DNA of 64,000 nucleotides from Metellina segmentata. Its lineage: Eukaryota > Arthropoda > Arachnida > Araneae > Tetragnathidae. The first letter of the stretch is position 1. Every line of letters begins with the position of its first letter. The position numbers and the translations under genes were made by a program. The notes beneath the pieces were generated by a model. The model made no database searches. It was not told the DNA's origin and was given only the letters and a program-made list of their open reading frames with translations. Below are positions 33,380 to 44,889 of this stretch, piece after piece. The stretch lies in the NCBI GenBank assembly GCA_947359465.1, contig OX375881.1:121717967-121781966 (forward strand), in the 5' to 3' direction.

Positions 33380-34527
33380 GACAAAATTAATGTCAGAAAA
33401 TTTTTTTAAAACTTATTTCGCATTATTGTTATTTGCCACTTTTGTGTTCGATTAGTCACTTTTCTACATCTTAAAATCTGTTATAAGCCCTGTCTATAGT
33501 GGCATTACACTTATAACCCAAGATGTATAATTTGATTTAGGTTGACATTTTTGGTTGTTTGAACTAGTTTTATTATGTTATTATGGAAGAAAAACAATTC
33601 ATTATAAAATGTAGACTGTGTGTTTGTCTACTGAATATAAGATAATTTATTACTGATAGTAAAAAGTACTTTTTACATTACTACCTTATTCTATTTGTCA
33701 TGTATTTCTTTTTTACGGCATGTTTATACTGTTTCAAAAAGTGAACAAAGATTTTTTTTTCCATTCAACTTATCTTTTCTTTAACAAAATCTGTTATCGT
33801 CTCATGAAAGTAGAAAAGTAGTGCATCAATGTTGCATGTCAAATCAAGATGAAATGGCTAAGTCTAAGAAAAAGAAAAATTTTAAAATACTTTATACATA
33901 CATAAGTTTTTGAGTAATATCCCTCTGTGCAAGTTAGTTAAGAATTTTTTGATAAGGTAACACTGAGAAAACCTTATTTTTAATGCATAAAGCAGTCAGT
34001 TGGAGTAGCAAAAAATAATAACTTAAATAAATGCGCGAAAACTTCATCAACAGTTAATTTTTAAATTTCAGTCACTTCCAAAGCAGTGTTGGCTTTTTTT
34101 TTGCCTGCATTGTTCATACAAGATTTCTGGGGTCATTTTTATTGGATTTTATATCATATTAGCCAATATGCTCAGCAGTTTGCACAGAGAAATATTATTA
34201 ACCTAATTTTTTATAAATATAGTCTAGGATTTCCTCCTTACTATTTTGTATAAAATATTTTCAGCTACTCACTAGTGTTGCATTTTGCTCTTGCTTATAA
34301 TTACTCAAATATAATTTGATATAAAAAATATTATTGAATTATCGTGCTGAATGTCCTTGAGTAAGCTAAGAATGGCAGATTCTGAAAAAAAACATTCGTA
34401 TTATTTCCTAGCATATTGCACAAAGTTTAAGGCTAAATTTTATAAACATCAATTCCTTAACATTCCTTCTTAAAAGCTTACACATTGGGTTTGTTTCAAT
34501 AATATATCTCAGTTGCATCCTTTATAA
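33380..34527. other. Intergenic, no gene seen
   Basis: AT-rich with no supported feature. Confidence 0.4.
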
Positions 34528-36592
34528 CAGGGGTTCCCAAAGTGTGTGCCGCGGCACCCTGGGGTGCCATGTAGAGAGATTAGGTGTGCCGCGAAGCGCC
34601 CATGAAGCAGTTGCTATTATAAGGAGCAAATATCGTTCGAAAATCAATGCCGTAAAAAAATGCGAGTAGCTGTATCTCAATTCCACGATTCGAAGAATTG
34701 TGGCAATTGAGCAACAGGCTCACCCGTTGCACTAAACACATACATATACCTACAACAGCATGTTGAATGTCATTTTATTTGTTTTACAAGTAAAATACCC
34801 GACCTTACTCGGTTTGAATTGGTTTACTCTAGATTGAAGAGATAATCAAAATATATAATGACTTACGTTTTTTGTAGAAAAAAAATTTATTTTAACACCT
34901 TTCGCCATCTTTATATTTTCTACAACTTACTTTGGACACAAATCCTACACATGCATATCCATTCATGTAATACATTTCACATACATCGCACAATTGCTGT
35001 ATGACAATGCTACAAAATGACGAAAGGTGATACTAAGGTTACTACTATAAAAGACGATTTATAGGAATATTTGGAATTCCCTTTCTCAAGTTCTTTTCAT
35101 GTTCAACTCAATTAATTAAAATTACGATTTACGGCGAGTGCTCTCGTACTCATATTCAACAAAACAATATTTTTTTACTTGTGGCACTCTTGCCTCCGGT
35201 ATGCGACATTGTGAAATTTTGCAATCTTCTCCTGTCATTATGACAACGAATTTTTTAATGTTGGAAAAAGTTCTAGTTTGGATTTTTAAACATTACTATT
35301 CTTTCAATAACGGCATTATTCTTTCAATAATGGCATAAATACACTTAAAATTTACTGAAAATTTATACTGACTTACCTAACATTTTTAAGTCTAATACTT
35401 TGTGGTGCTGTTGCGTGTGATGAGAAGGAAATCACATTTATTAAAATAATAAATATTTAAAACAGGAAACAGCGAAATAAAACAAAATAAAAGATGTCGC
35501 AAAAAATTGTTCTAAAGATATTAATTTGTGATTCAATTTTATCTCTTGATATCGCACAGTTGCCACAACTTACAACTAAAAGTGCACAAAATTTAGAAAT
35601 GTGAAATTAATTCAGAGCGAAAGAACCAGAATAAATATCACTGTTCGCGCGATCTTGTTCATTCTCGTTTCGTTGAAAAATATCGTCTGTCCCAAATATT
35701 CGGAAATCGTTTTCATTGCGCAAAGAATAAAAATAAGACTCGAAATAAACAAAGTATCAAAGCTAAAAATTTCACCATAAAATTTTTTTTTGAAAAATAA
35801 TTGGTTTTCAGCATTACTGGTAAAGCAAATGAAAGTAATCGTAATACTCAAACTACATTCCAATTTTTCGAAAACTATCAAATAGTGGCTGATTTAAGTA
35901 TACTTACTCAGGTGTTTTAGCATGAAACTCTTCTAAATATATCAATAAAAAAATGTTTAATATTGCATTCACTAAACTAATAAATAATGTATAAAATAAA
36001 ACACATTGTAATCAAATATCTGGAATACAATTCATGTGATGTCTACACAAACACACAAACACAAAATCGAGCATAGAACAGAAAGACGGACAGACAGACT
36101 TTCGCAACCAATGCCACTCACTAAATGAAGATAAGTACTCACTGTATGCAAATTTCTATGAAAATATCTTAAACCGCGTGGACGTGTATAGGGTACAACA
36201 TACAGACAGACAGACAGACAGATAGGCAGACAGACAGACGGACAGACAGACAGACAGACACCAAACGAGATAAAGGCGGATTCGGCATCAGAAGGGTCCA
36301 AAACGGATAGAAAACTTGAAATGGGTCGAAAATACTGAATGTACAAACAAACACTCCATTCTTATTTATATAGATTAAGTACAATTAAAGTATTTGTGTG
36401 AATTTTAAATGCAAGTTGTATTAATTATGTCCATGTTCTTACGACTTACTTCCCTAATTTCTTCTTCAAAGTTATACAAATATGAAATATATATACAATA
36501 TACCACAGATAGATATTACATCAAGAGGGTGCCGTGAGAAAATTCTAATTCTTTTAAGGGTGCCACGACTTAGATAAGTTTGGGAACCTTTG
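34528..36592. mobile_element. Non-autonomous hAT-like element
   Basis: Left end CAGGGGTTCCCAAAGTGTGT with GGCACCCTGGGGTGCC behind it; right end in reverse CAAAGGTTCCCAAACTTATC with GTGGCACCC behind it. Flanks are CTTTATAA (34520-34527) and CTTTATCA (36593-36600), an 8-bp duplication with one mismatch, as for hAT elements. The 2065-bp interior has no transposase frame; the overlapping minus-strand frames at 36032-36384 are an artefact of the microsatellite inside. Confidence 0.82.
36202..36260. repeat. (ACAG)n microsatellite
   Basis: About 14 tetranucleotide units with three interruptions, within the hAT-like element. Confidence 0.9.
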
Positions 36593-36600
36593 CTTTATCA

Positions 36601-37443
36601 GAATGCTTTAATTTTTTGTGGATAAATTTCAAAAGTGTATTATGAGTAGATTTCATGACACATCTAAGCAGCGGCAGATCCGAAATGAATAGGGCAGGGG
36701 AGATGCACAAAGTCACTTTTCAAAATTTTTATTACAAGTAAAAAACTGGGTACATAGGTTGTGTAAAAGGGAAATAGATTAGACTAAATACTGAAAATTT
36801 TATTCAGATTTGGTCATGTGTTAATTTGTATGAGCATGAAATTATGATAGAGGGAGCAAGTGCCCCCCGCTAAATAAAAGTAGAATTTTCATATAATTAA
36901 ATTAAATAAAAAAATTTTCTTTTTTAAAAAATGACAGGTCTTATTACAGACAATGCGCATCAGAATTGATACACTTCTTAACAAGAATTTTTCTTTGAGG
37001 TATCTTTGAAGCTTCTAATTTAAACGTACCACCTCTTAATATCTCTTCATTTCAGTTTTGAAATGGGTGCTACGTTCTACCACAAGATTAAACTGCAACA
37101 AATGGAAAAATATGCAGTTTCAATAGTAAACATATACATTGTTCTAAATCAAGTTCTCTTCTGCCAAACATTTTTCTATTCCTTATTCATGGAACCAATA
37201 AAGAAAATGTACGAGTCACAAAGGCTGTTCACAAGTAGATTCAGAAAATCGTGTTAAGACAGCAAACCCAATAGACGTAATCCTGAGAATATTGTGAGCA
37301 AAAGTAGTATTAACTAGTTCTTCAAATATAAGAAATGATCGAAATCATGATCAAAACAATCACTAATATGTCACATTTCAAATTGCAAAACTTGTAGTAA
37401 ATTTTATAACATGTAATAACATTGTAAGATTTAAAGACATGCC
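36601..37443. other. Intergenic, no gene seen
   Basis: A 64-codon frame at 37063-37257 has no recognisable motif. Confidence 0.35.
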
Positions 37444-37695
37444 GCATCCGGCAAAAAAAGTGACACAACTCAAAATAGCAGAATTTGAGAAACATCAACT
37501 TAAAGGATACTATAAAACTTGTATTGAACTAGTATAAGTTTCTTTTAACTTCTAGGTAAGTATTTATGGTGGTCTCTTCTATTATATTCCAAAGAACTGT
37601 AATATAACACGCTGGGTCACCTCATACATATTTTTAAATGATATAACAACAAATTTTTTATTTTTTTACTTCTGTCACTTTTCTTGTCGGGGTGC
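37444..37695. mobile_element. MITE candidate, 252 bp
   Basis: GCATCCGGCAAAAAAAGTGA (from 37444) and, in reverse from 37695, GCACCCCGACAAGAAAAGTG are inverted and match at about 20 of 25 positions over their length. No clear target duplication and no coding content. Confidence 0.4.
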
Positions 37696-37971
37696 AATAC
37701 GTAAATTGTATCCATCAGAACTTCGTTAATTTCAGGCATAAGCAAGCAAAGCTGTGAGTGTTTATAGATTCAAAACAAATGTGCTGTTGCACAAAAAAGG
37801 GTTTAAAATACACATCGGCTCAGCTCTTGACAAAATGTTATAGCAAAACATTAAATTCACCGTAAACAAACAGCGCGAGAGCGATCACTGTGTTTCGCGA
37901 ATAATCTCGTGAAGCGCGAGGTTGGCATCAGGGATTGGCGTAGTTGCAAAATCCGAAGCCAAAGTGTGCCC

Positions 37972-38090
37972 GCCCGGGAGGCATATTACCAATCTTTACT
38001 GGAGTAGAAGACATGGGGAAATTTTAAGCCGTCTTATTCGTTGATTTCAAACAGTCGTCTATGACGTCACTATGTGACGCCTTATATAGT
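37972..38090. repeat. Left arm of a 1.3-kb inverted-repeat pair
   Basis: CCCGGGAGGCATATTACCAA then TCTTTACTGGAGTAGAAGAC and ATGGGGAAATTTTAA matches 39,265-39,314 in reverse. Continues to CTATGACGTCAC, also mirrored at 39,188-39,199. Confidence 0.75.
38062..38089 (+). promoter_or_regulatory. Promoter-like cluster: CRE octamer and TATA-like box
   Basis: TGACGTCA at 38062-38069 and TTATATAG at 38082-38089 sit 12 bp apart. The short frame starting at 38278 downstream is unrecognised. The arrangement is promoter-like, but function is an inference. Confidence 0.25.
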
Positions 38091-38609
38091 ACGTGATTCC
38101 TTTACGTGGACTCGGTACAAAGTTTCTAGTGAAAGCGGGTAGCAAACGAAAGCAGCTGTGATATTAGCCATCTCTAATTTAATAATTGGTATTACTTTAA
38201 GAAATACTATTTTTGGGTTATAATAGGGCTTTTGGTATGACTAAGTAATTGTTTTGACAAATAATTTGTATTGAAGGATGAATTTAGCTCCTACTGATCA
38301 TATTTTTAATTACTCCTATGGTTTCATGATGGATGTGATGACAACTGAAGAAATGATAATGACAACTAAAGAAATACTTAGCACAATATTTTTTCGAATT
38401 TTTAAATGTTTCCGAAGCAAAAAAATCTTTATACTGCTTCATGTCAATCGTACGTACTATTTTCGCAAAACATCGTGAATAAACATGTTTTTTGTTTGTT
38501 CATGTTTTTATACAATATGGGAACCTTAATTATCCAATTTAAATCTGTAATGCAAGAAAATTTCGTGCTATTTAGTAAATATCCGATTAAGAATGAAAAG
38601 ATTTTAAAG

Positions 38610-38834
38610 TTCCGAAAGTACACACATCCCATACAACTCCGTGCGAAGAAATTCATCGTCTACGCAAGCCAAATCTGGGGATCTACAAATAACAACACCC
38701 TTGAAATCCTCCAATCTACCACCCTCAAAACCATCTCCAAAGACAGATATTCAGCGAAATACCGAAAAATAAGGCACGATCTTAAAGTTAACTCTCTTAA
38801 AACTCGCATAGCAAAACATCTGGATCATAAATAA
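38610..38834 (+). pseudogene. Jockey-type LINE pol fragment after the RT domain
   Basis: Reads LRAKKFIVYASQIWGSTNNN, TLEILQSTTLKTISKDRYSA and RHDLKVNSLKTRIAKHLDHK. It matches the region after the reverse transcriptase in Jockey-clade pol proteins (Y-x-x-x-x-WG-x-(A/T)-x-x-x-x-x-x-x-x-LQ pattern). The frame ends in a stop at 38832-38834. Lies between the two arms of the inverted-repeat pair. Confidence 0.65.
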
Positions 38835-39154
38835 CAAATCCATACACAAGATCACCAGTAATAACGGAAAAACTCCCGTTTCTGCCTTCTATTCTGTTCA
38901 AGGACCCAAGTGTCCTTTAAAGTTCAAAAATGGACTATTTTTAAATTGTGCGTGTAGAATCTATTCTGGTATTAAAACTGCATTTAAACACAAAACATTT
39001 ACGATCACAATTACGAGTACACGGCACAAACCGTTGAATTATAGCTTGGCATAATAATTTAAAGCTATAGCTTTCTTTTTTATTAGTATTCTATTTTCGG
39101 TCGAAGAAGTTTCAACTTTTTTTTCTCGCAAACACTGCAAATAAATATTGATAC

Positions 39155-39314
39155 TTTTCACGCATGCGCAGTACGCACTATGAGTGCGTGACGTCATAGA
39201 TCACGGGGTGAGAAACCAACGAATCAGCGAGCTTAAAATTGAAACCAACGAATCAGCGGGTTTTAAAATTTCACCATGTCTTCTATTCCAGTAAAGGTTG
39301 GTAATATGCGCCCG
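39155..39314. repeat. Right arm of the inverted-repeat pair, with 30-bp tandem
   Basis: Inverse of 37,972-38,070. It contains a tandem pair, GAAACCAACGAATCAGCG followed by AGCTTAAAATT or GGTTTTAAAATT (39211-39269). Outside it lie CGCATGCGCA (39162-39171), like an NRF-1 site, and TGACGTCA (39189-39196). Confidence 0.7.
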
Positions 39315-39479
39315 GGAGTTAGTTAATGTGGAATATCGCATCCCGGACCGTCGCCATTCCAACAGATCAACCGAATCGTCATCGCCCGTAACTAATCCAA
39401 ACAGGTTGCCTCGTCTCGTCAATTTCAATGCGTTTACAGTTGCACATTAACATGTTAATCAAATGCTACACACAAAGAG

Positions 39480-39785
39480 CGGAAGTTTAATTGACGTAGC
39501 GCTAGTGTATCGCAGCGGTCTATAGACTATGGTCCTGGGTTCGTATCGAAGATAAAAATCAGAAGACAACACCTCGTAGTTTTGAACCAAGATCAGTTGA
39601 CGAGGTGTCGCTTTAGCTTCCACCCTACTCTCTAAACTTCCACAACACGTCAACGAAAGGAAATTTGAGGCAACGACAGCATTAACGAGCATCAACCTTC
39701 AACAGTCTTTGGTTGGATTGAGTCTCGAACTCGCAACCTTCGGGTTGCTACTCCGCTACTCTTTCAACCAAGCTACAGTGGTCCT
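39480..39785 (-). repeat. SINE copy, near full length
   Basis: In reverse it starts GACCACTGTAGCTTGGTTGA (A-box-like), then GGTTGCGAGTTCGAGACTCA (B-box-like), then the common body with GAAGTTTAGAGAGTAGGGTG. The tail is diverged. The clearest tRNA-like head in the window. Confidence 0.8.
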
Positions 39786-40264
39786 TCAATATCGACGCGT
39801 TAACTATTACACGTGAACATGTTAATCAAAAGCTACACACACAGAGCAAATTTCCTCCAAACAAAAACTCTAACGTACCAACAACCACTCCACATATTTG
39901 AAGCTAAGCCATTGATCAACAAGTCTCTTCAGGCGGCCGTAACGTGGTTTTGATGTTCCACCCTTACAGCTGAACGAGGCAATTACGGTCTTTTGATCGA
40001 TGATGCATGCCTTATCTTCGAAAACCCTGATTAATGGCAGCGCATTGGAAGTGTAAGTACCGCTCAATTAAGTCCGGGAAATGAAAACTTTTCAAATCTT
40101 GGGTTATTAATGAGTAGGTTTCTACCTTCAAAATAAAAATACCGATTTTGATGCGAGCAAATAAAAGCAGAATCCGTGCCACAAATGAGCCACTACGATA
40201 AGGAAGGGGTTATTGGAGTTTGAATGCAATCCCTTGCAGTTTAAATTGTTTTAAAATTTAAAAG
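39786..40264. other. Intergenic, no gene seen
   Basis: GTTAACTATTACACGTGAACATGTTAATCAAA (39799-39830) resembles 39,433-39,462 (GTTGCACATTAACATGTTAATCAAA), and CTACACACAAAGAGC/CTACACACACAGAGC follow each, so the SINE at 39,480 is flanked by a long local duplication. Confidence 0.5.
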
Positions 40265-40570
40265 TAGGTAGGTTGATATTTTAATAACGTCACACTGAAA
40301 CAACCCAACGGGGTATTGTCAACGAACCTGGGTCAATACGGATAAGGAAGATTCGAGGACCAAACCGTGTAATTTTAAACCACGGTCATATGATGATAAA
40401 ACAACTGAGCTGGCACCCTTTTTTCCAAACTTCAACACCACGACAACGTGAGGCCATGGAAGATTTAAAGTGCATTAGCTCCCTTAGTACACGACTGTCT
40501 TTGGTTGCATTAGAGCTTATGACCCTCCGGTTCCTATAATCCGTTACTCTTCGACAATTTTATACTTACA
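40265..40570 (-). repeat. SINE copy
   Basis: GAAACAACCCAACGGGGTA in the tail, TTTTCCAAACTTCAACACC and CGTGAGGCCATGGAAGATTT in the body, and CCTCCGGTTCCTATAATCC at the head, in reverse orientation. Confidence 0.75.
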
Positions 40571-40619
40571 AGATTTTGTTGAGGACAAGCCCCACTTAAA
40601 TCTATTCAAATTTTTACGA

Positions 40620-40830
40620 AATATAAGTTTGCTGAATTTCACCTAATTCTTTTTATTTTTCACGTCTTTTAAACTCCATCACTTCATCAATACATTTTAT
40701 TATGTTCATGACGAGGATAATCTCATACATTTTTAGGACCAAAATACTATTAAGTTCCCCACGTTCTTATTTCTAATTTACTTTTATTTGATTGGATATA
40801 TTCTTAAATGTTTTATTGATTTTGCTGGGT

Positions 40831-40866
<36 letters not shown>

Positions 40867-40935
40867 CGTTTTGTGTCTGGCACAGTTTGTTTAATATTGG
40901 GCCTTGCACCATAAAACCCAAATCAACGAACCAGC
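40620..40935 (+). repeat. LINE 3'-end copy with internal poly-A
   Basis: TCTGGCACAGTTTG, GGGCCTTGCACCATAAAACC and CAAATCAACGAACC form the shared tail. A run of 33 A (40832-40864) lies just before it and differs from other copies, so it is a later expansion or a second insertion. Confidence 0.6.
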
Positions 40936-41079
40936 AATCGTTACTCTTCGAACCGTGCTACCGCGACCCTATAAGATTTAAAGAGACTGCTTTGCTGTCC
41001 ATTTAAAAGTTTATACAGTAAACCCTCGTACCATCGTCACTGGGATAAGTCTACACTTTACTTCAACTCGGACTCTCAT

Positions 41080-41395
41080 AAACAGGGTTGCTGTAACACG
41101 GAAGGAAGAGCACTGGATTAGCAACAGGAGGGGTGCGACTGCGAATCCAATCCAAGACGTCGTTTAGAAAGGGGGATGGTGCACGTTAAATCCACCGTGG
41201 CCTCCAATGGCGTCCTGTTGGCGTGGCGTGGAAGTTTGGAGAGTGGAGTCCAGTTCATGTGTTGCCTCCTCATCTGACCATAGCTCAAATTTGTCTGGTG
41301 ACACCTCTAAACCTTATCTTTGGGATTGATCCCTAAACGTTGTCAATCGTTGTGTTGCTCAAGTACAGCGTTAACTAAAATACCTACCTCATAGA
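41080..41395 (+). repeat. SINE copy
   Basis: CACGTTAAATCCACCGTGGC, GTGGAAGTTTGGAGAGTGGA, CATCTGACCATAGC and TGTTGCTCAAGTACAGCGTT then AACTAAAATACCTACC match the body and tail. The head near 41100-41140 is diverged. Confidence 0.75.
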
Positions 41396-41449
41396 CAGCA
41401 ACGAAGTGTTTCGACCCTTATTTACTCGTCGCTGTGGAAAGGTCCTGTA

Positions 41450-41592
41450 ACCCCTTGGTGGTTGTCTCAACGAGATATCTCGTCATTAGAAGAAAACTGA
41501 CAGATCGTGATGGACGAGATATCTCGTCATTAGAAAACCGACCAGATACGGACGAGATGTCTCACCGAATCCAGTTTGAGGGTTGAATGCAA
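41450..41592. repeat. Palindromic repeat family copy, compact
   Basis: Opens CCCCTTGGTGGTTGTCTC and closes CACCGAATCCAGTTTGAGGG, imperfect inverses. Three palindrome units lie between: ACGAGATATCTCGTC near 41470, exact GACGAGATATCTCGTC at 41513-41528, and GACGAGATGTCTC near 41551, each with the ATTAGAA...ACTGACAG/CCGACCAG spacer. Confidence 0.8.
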
Positions 41593-43645
41593 GATACTCA
41601 CAAGGAAAAAACAGATAAATGAACTTTAAGTTATAAAGTTCGTTATAAAAACTTCAATAAATCACAAACTTATTTCGGTCGTCTGCGCTGAAATGAAAAC
41701 GGTTGAAACTTGTTATAGACAGTATAATTCGCAAATTAAAATTAAATCACCTATAGGGCTAAAATTTACATCTCATTTGTAGAACTAATTATAAAAACTT
41801 AGAGTCTAAATTGAACTGTATACAAATATATTTTTAGCTTCAATTCCAGAAATTATTTTTTACATCCTTGCGCTTCTCTTTTGCCGTTATGGCAAAAATA
41901 CATTATGACGATGCCTTTTATTTTTGATTCACAAGCAGAAATAGTATTTTTTTTTGTTTCTTTATAAAATTGAACTCCTTTTTTGTCTGGGGACACACTT
42001 TTATTTTAACAACTCAGACGCTGGATTAGGTTTTAAATATAAAAAAAATTGATATGCACATTTTTTTCTACACACAAGTTAAACTATATAATTTATTATT
42101 TTTTGTAATTACTGCCATAATCAAAATTTAGTTACTCGTTCATTGTTTTGAGTTCTTATCTCTGGGAAATAATGGATAGAAACAAAGTCACAGGATGATA
42201 GTTTTTCGATATTTTAGAATCAAATTGCCATGCATACAAATGTTTCCACTAAGCCCCGGATACACTGAGAGTATTTTTCCAAGACAAAGTTCTGTTTTTA
42301 TTTACAAATGGGCTTTTTGGTCTGGCATTTTTAATGCTGCTTAATGTCGCAAAAAAACATGAGTACGTTTTTACAAATCACTAGCGCAACATTGTCTTCG
42401 TGGATCACCAAACTTGAAAAGTTATACATTTGTTTGATAAAAAAGCTCTTTTATTAAAATATTTAAAATTTCTTGGTGGAGAAAGTAGTTAAAAAGAGAA
42501 AGAAACAATTTTAGAACGCTTTTATAAATTAAATATACTTTTCGAATTTCGCTGATACGAAATCCTTTAATTTTTTCTAAAAAGTATTACATTTTTATTA
42601 GGTACAATTATTTTCTTTGTGGATAACACGATTAACTTTTCTGAAAATCTATAGTTTTCTTTTTTCGTTGTATGATAGCCACCATGATACTTCTCCATTA
42701 ATCGTATCGGCCATTTACTCAAACAAAGGAATGTTACCATAGCCTAAATTAATGCCTGTTACTTTATAACGTACACGGTGACTAACATGTATGAGTGGAA
42801 ATAACGAAATTTACATTAAAGTGTGATTTTAGGATTTCCTGCGTTAATAACCCATGCAACAAAAATATTGACTTAAGTGTGAAGTCAATATGAATATTAA
42901 TGCTATAAAGATGTTTTTGTTTCAAAAATGTTAAAGGAACCTGCCGTCTGAAAACGCCTTATTTACGTCCACCCAGTATAAAGAAATTACTTAGACAACG
43001 AATAAGTCACTTCGTGGTACTCCTAAACCGTTATAAGTGGTTTATTGTTCTTCGATATATACTCTTATCCTATTACACACTTCATAGAAAAAAAAATTAA
43101 AGACAAAATTGTCACCAACACACTTATCTGTGCATTACACACAATTTATATTTATTGCAAACTTCTCCGTGAAGTGCTTTTCCCTTTCAAATGTCTCCCA
43201 CGAATATAGAAAACGCAAAGAAATATATCGTGTTCTTTGTTTAAAAACGTGGCTGACACTAGAGACATGAACTGTTTTACAATTTTTCTATGTAATATAT
43301 ATTTTTTGTGTCAGGGTATATTTATTGCAAAAGCAGCAAGACTGCCCTGAAATATGGAAATTTTTCACTTATGAAGAGCAAAATAGTACGTATAGTACGT
43401 ATACAATTTATCACTTGAACCTTGTTCGCTATAAAACTAGGTACTTCCACTGCAAAGAAATATGTGGTATGTGTGTGTATCTGTTACTCTATGGGAATAA
43501 CAAACTACTCCATATATAACATGCATAATGTTACTTTTAGTTGTACATGAAATATCTCTACATGAATTGCACATCTGTTCCAGGTATTTGTATTAAATCG
43601 CAAAGGTAATGAAAAATATAGCCACTTTGGATGCTTATATCTATT
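41593..43645. other. Intergenic, no gene seen
   Basis: Strongly AT-rich; the frame at 43325-43519 carries no motif. Confidence 0.4.
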
Positions 43646-43858
43646 TAACCGTTGCTTGGACGAGGTATTTCGTTATTAGAAAAACTATGTACATCTGGAT
43701 GGACGAGATAGCTCGTGACTAAATTAAAACTGACAGGACCTCGTTCGCGCGTCATCATAAGAAAGCGGTACTATTGTGATGACGAGATATCTCGTCACTC
43801 ACGAAAGGGGTCAGAACTTTATGGACGAGACACCTCACCGAAAGCACTTGGTGGGTTA
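43646..43858. repeat. Palindromic repeat family copy
   Basis: Units near 43658 and 43701 are degenerate, 43781-43796 is exact GACGAGATATCTCGTC, and 43823 onward reads GACGAGACACCTCACCGAAA. Ends GCACTTGGTGGGTT. Confidence 0.78.
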
Positions 43859-44077
43859 AAAATCAGATAGACAAATGAAAGAGAGGCTTAACAACTTCCT
43901 GTAGCATTCATATAAATATGTACATAAATGTTTTTGATGTCTTGATATTTTACTATTTTTTCTCAAAGTTGAACTGTGTTCGTTTGAGGGAAGTTTCACT
44001 ATAATTTTCTTCTTTCAACTTGAAAAATCTCTTCGAGTCAGAAGACAAGCTTAGGCATTAAAACACATAAATGCTCA

Positions 44078-44240
44078 GTGTGGTAGGTATTTTGATTAAC
44101 GTCGCACTGGAGCAACACAACGGGCTATTGGTATCAAACCGAAGGAAGAGATTTGAGGACAGCACTTCGTTGTTTTGAGAAACGGTCCTATGTTCCACCT
44201 TAGCTAGCACCCCACGCCAACAAATGCTCAGCGTGAAGTT
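44078..44240 (-). repeat. SINE tail fragment
   Basis: GTAGGTATTTTGATTAACGT, CGCACTGGAGCAACACAACG and GGCTATTGG at the tail; the body breaks near CACCCCACGCCAACA. Confidence 0.7.
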
Positions 44241-44279
44241 CACTCTAGAGATTCCTAAGTGAACTGTTTAAATAAACTA

Positions 44280-44780
44280 CCCTACAATAATGGACCGGAC
44301 AGTAAGATGGGATGGCATAATACATGCTTTAACCCCCACATCTTGCAATTACACTAGCAACCCTTCTGGCCATACTTTCAACAAGGTTTGAATACACAGC
44401 TGTGGTATTTGTGTCCCTTCCTGTTGCAATAATGTCGCCAGCTCAGCTGTAGATTTCAGATGGGGTTCCGTAAGCGTCGCTCTAACGCGTCCCACAAATG
44501 TTCTATGGGGTATAGTTCAGGACTCTGAGCAGGCCAGGGAAGACGTTTTTTGTCCATATCTCGATACCACTGCTTGACAGAGGCTGCAACATGATGTGGA
44601 GCGTTGTCATCCTGGAAGTAACATTCGTCCGTTCCATAAAATTGCCAAATTGCCAGAGCGTAGATAGAACCTGATTGTCCAAAATGTTCACGTATGCGTC
44701 GGCGTTCAATTGACCCGGATCAAAATGAAAAGGTCCCAGGCTATAGCATGAAAATGACCCCAAACAAGTAGTAAGATTGT
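44280..44780 (-). pseudogene. Tc1-like transposase relic, second subfamily
   Basis: The minus strand shows GSFSCYSLGPFHFDPGQLNA then DAYVNILDNQVLSTLWQFGN, the block after the first catalytic aspartate in Tc1 transposases, and after frame changes a C-terminal helix NLVESMARRVASVIARCGG (about 44,340-44,400). The same C terminus is at 28,021. FQQDNAP is degenerate near 44,590. The N-terminal DNA-binding half is not recognisable. Confidence 0.7.
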
Positions 44781-44889
44781 AAGGAAATCGGCTCTCTTCG
44801 TTCCATTATTGTATGGTAGTGTGCATGGATTGCTTTCGTTAGCTCTCTACGGCCTTTCTTTAGTTGCACGAGGCTTAAATCGACTTCAA

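Noticed and set aside
36032..36384. Overlapping minus-strand frames rich in Ser/Cys/Leu/Val repeats
   Set aside because: They are the translation of the (ACAG)n microsatellite inside the hAT-like element.
38278..38478. 66-codon frame downstream of the CRE/TATA-like cluster
   Set aside because: Methionine/threonine-rich and short, no recognisable domain; kept only as context for the promoter observation.
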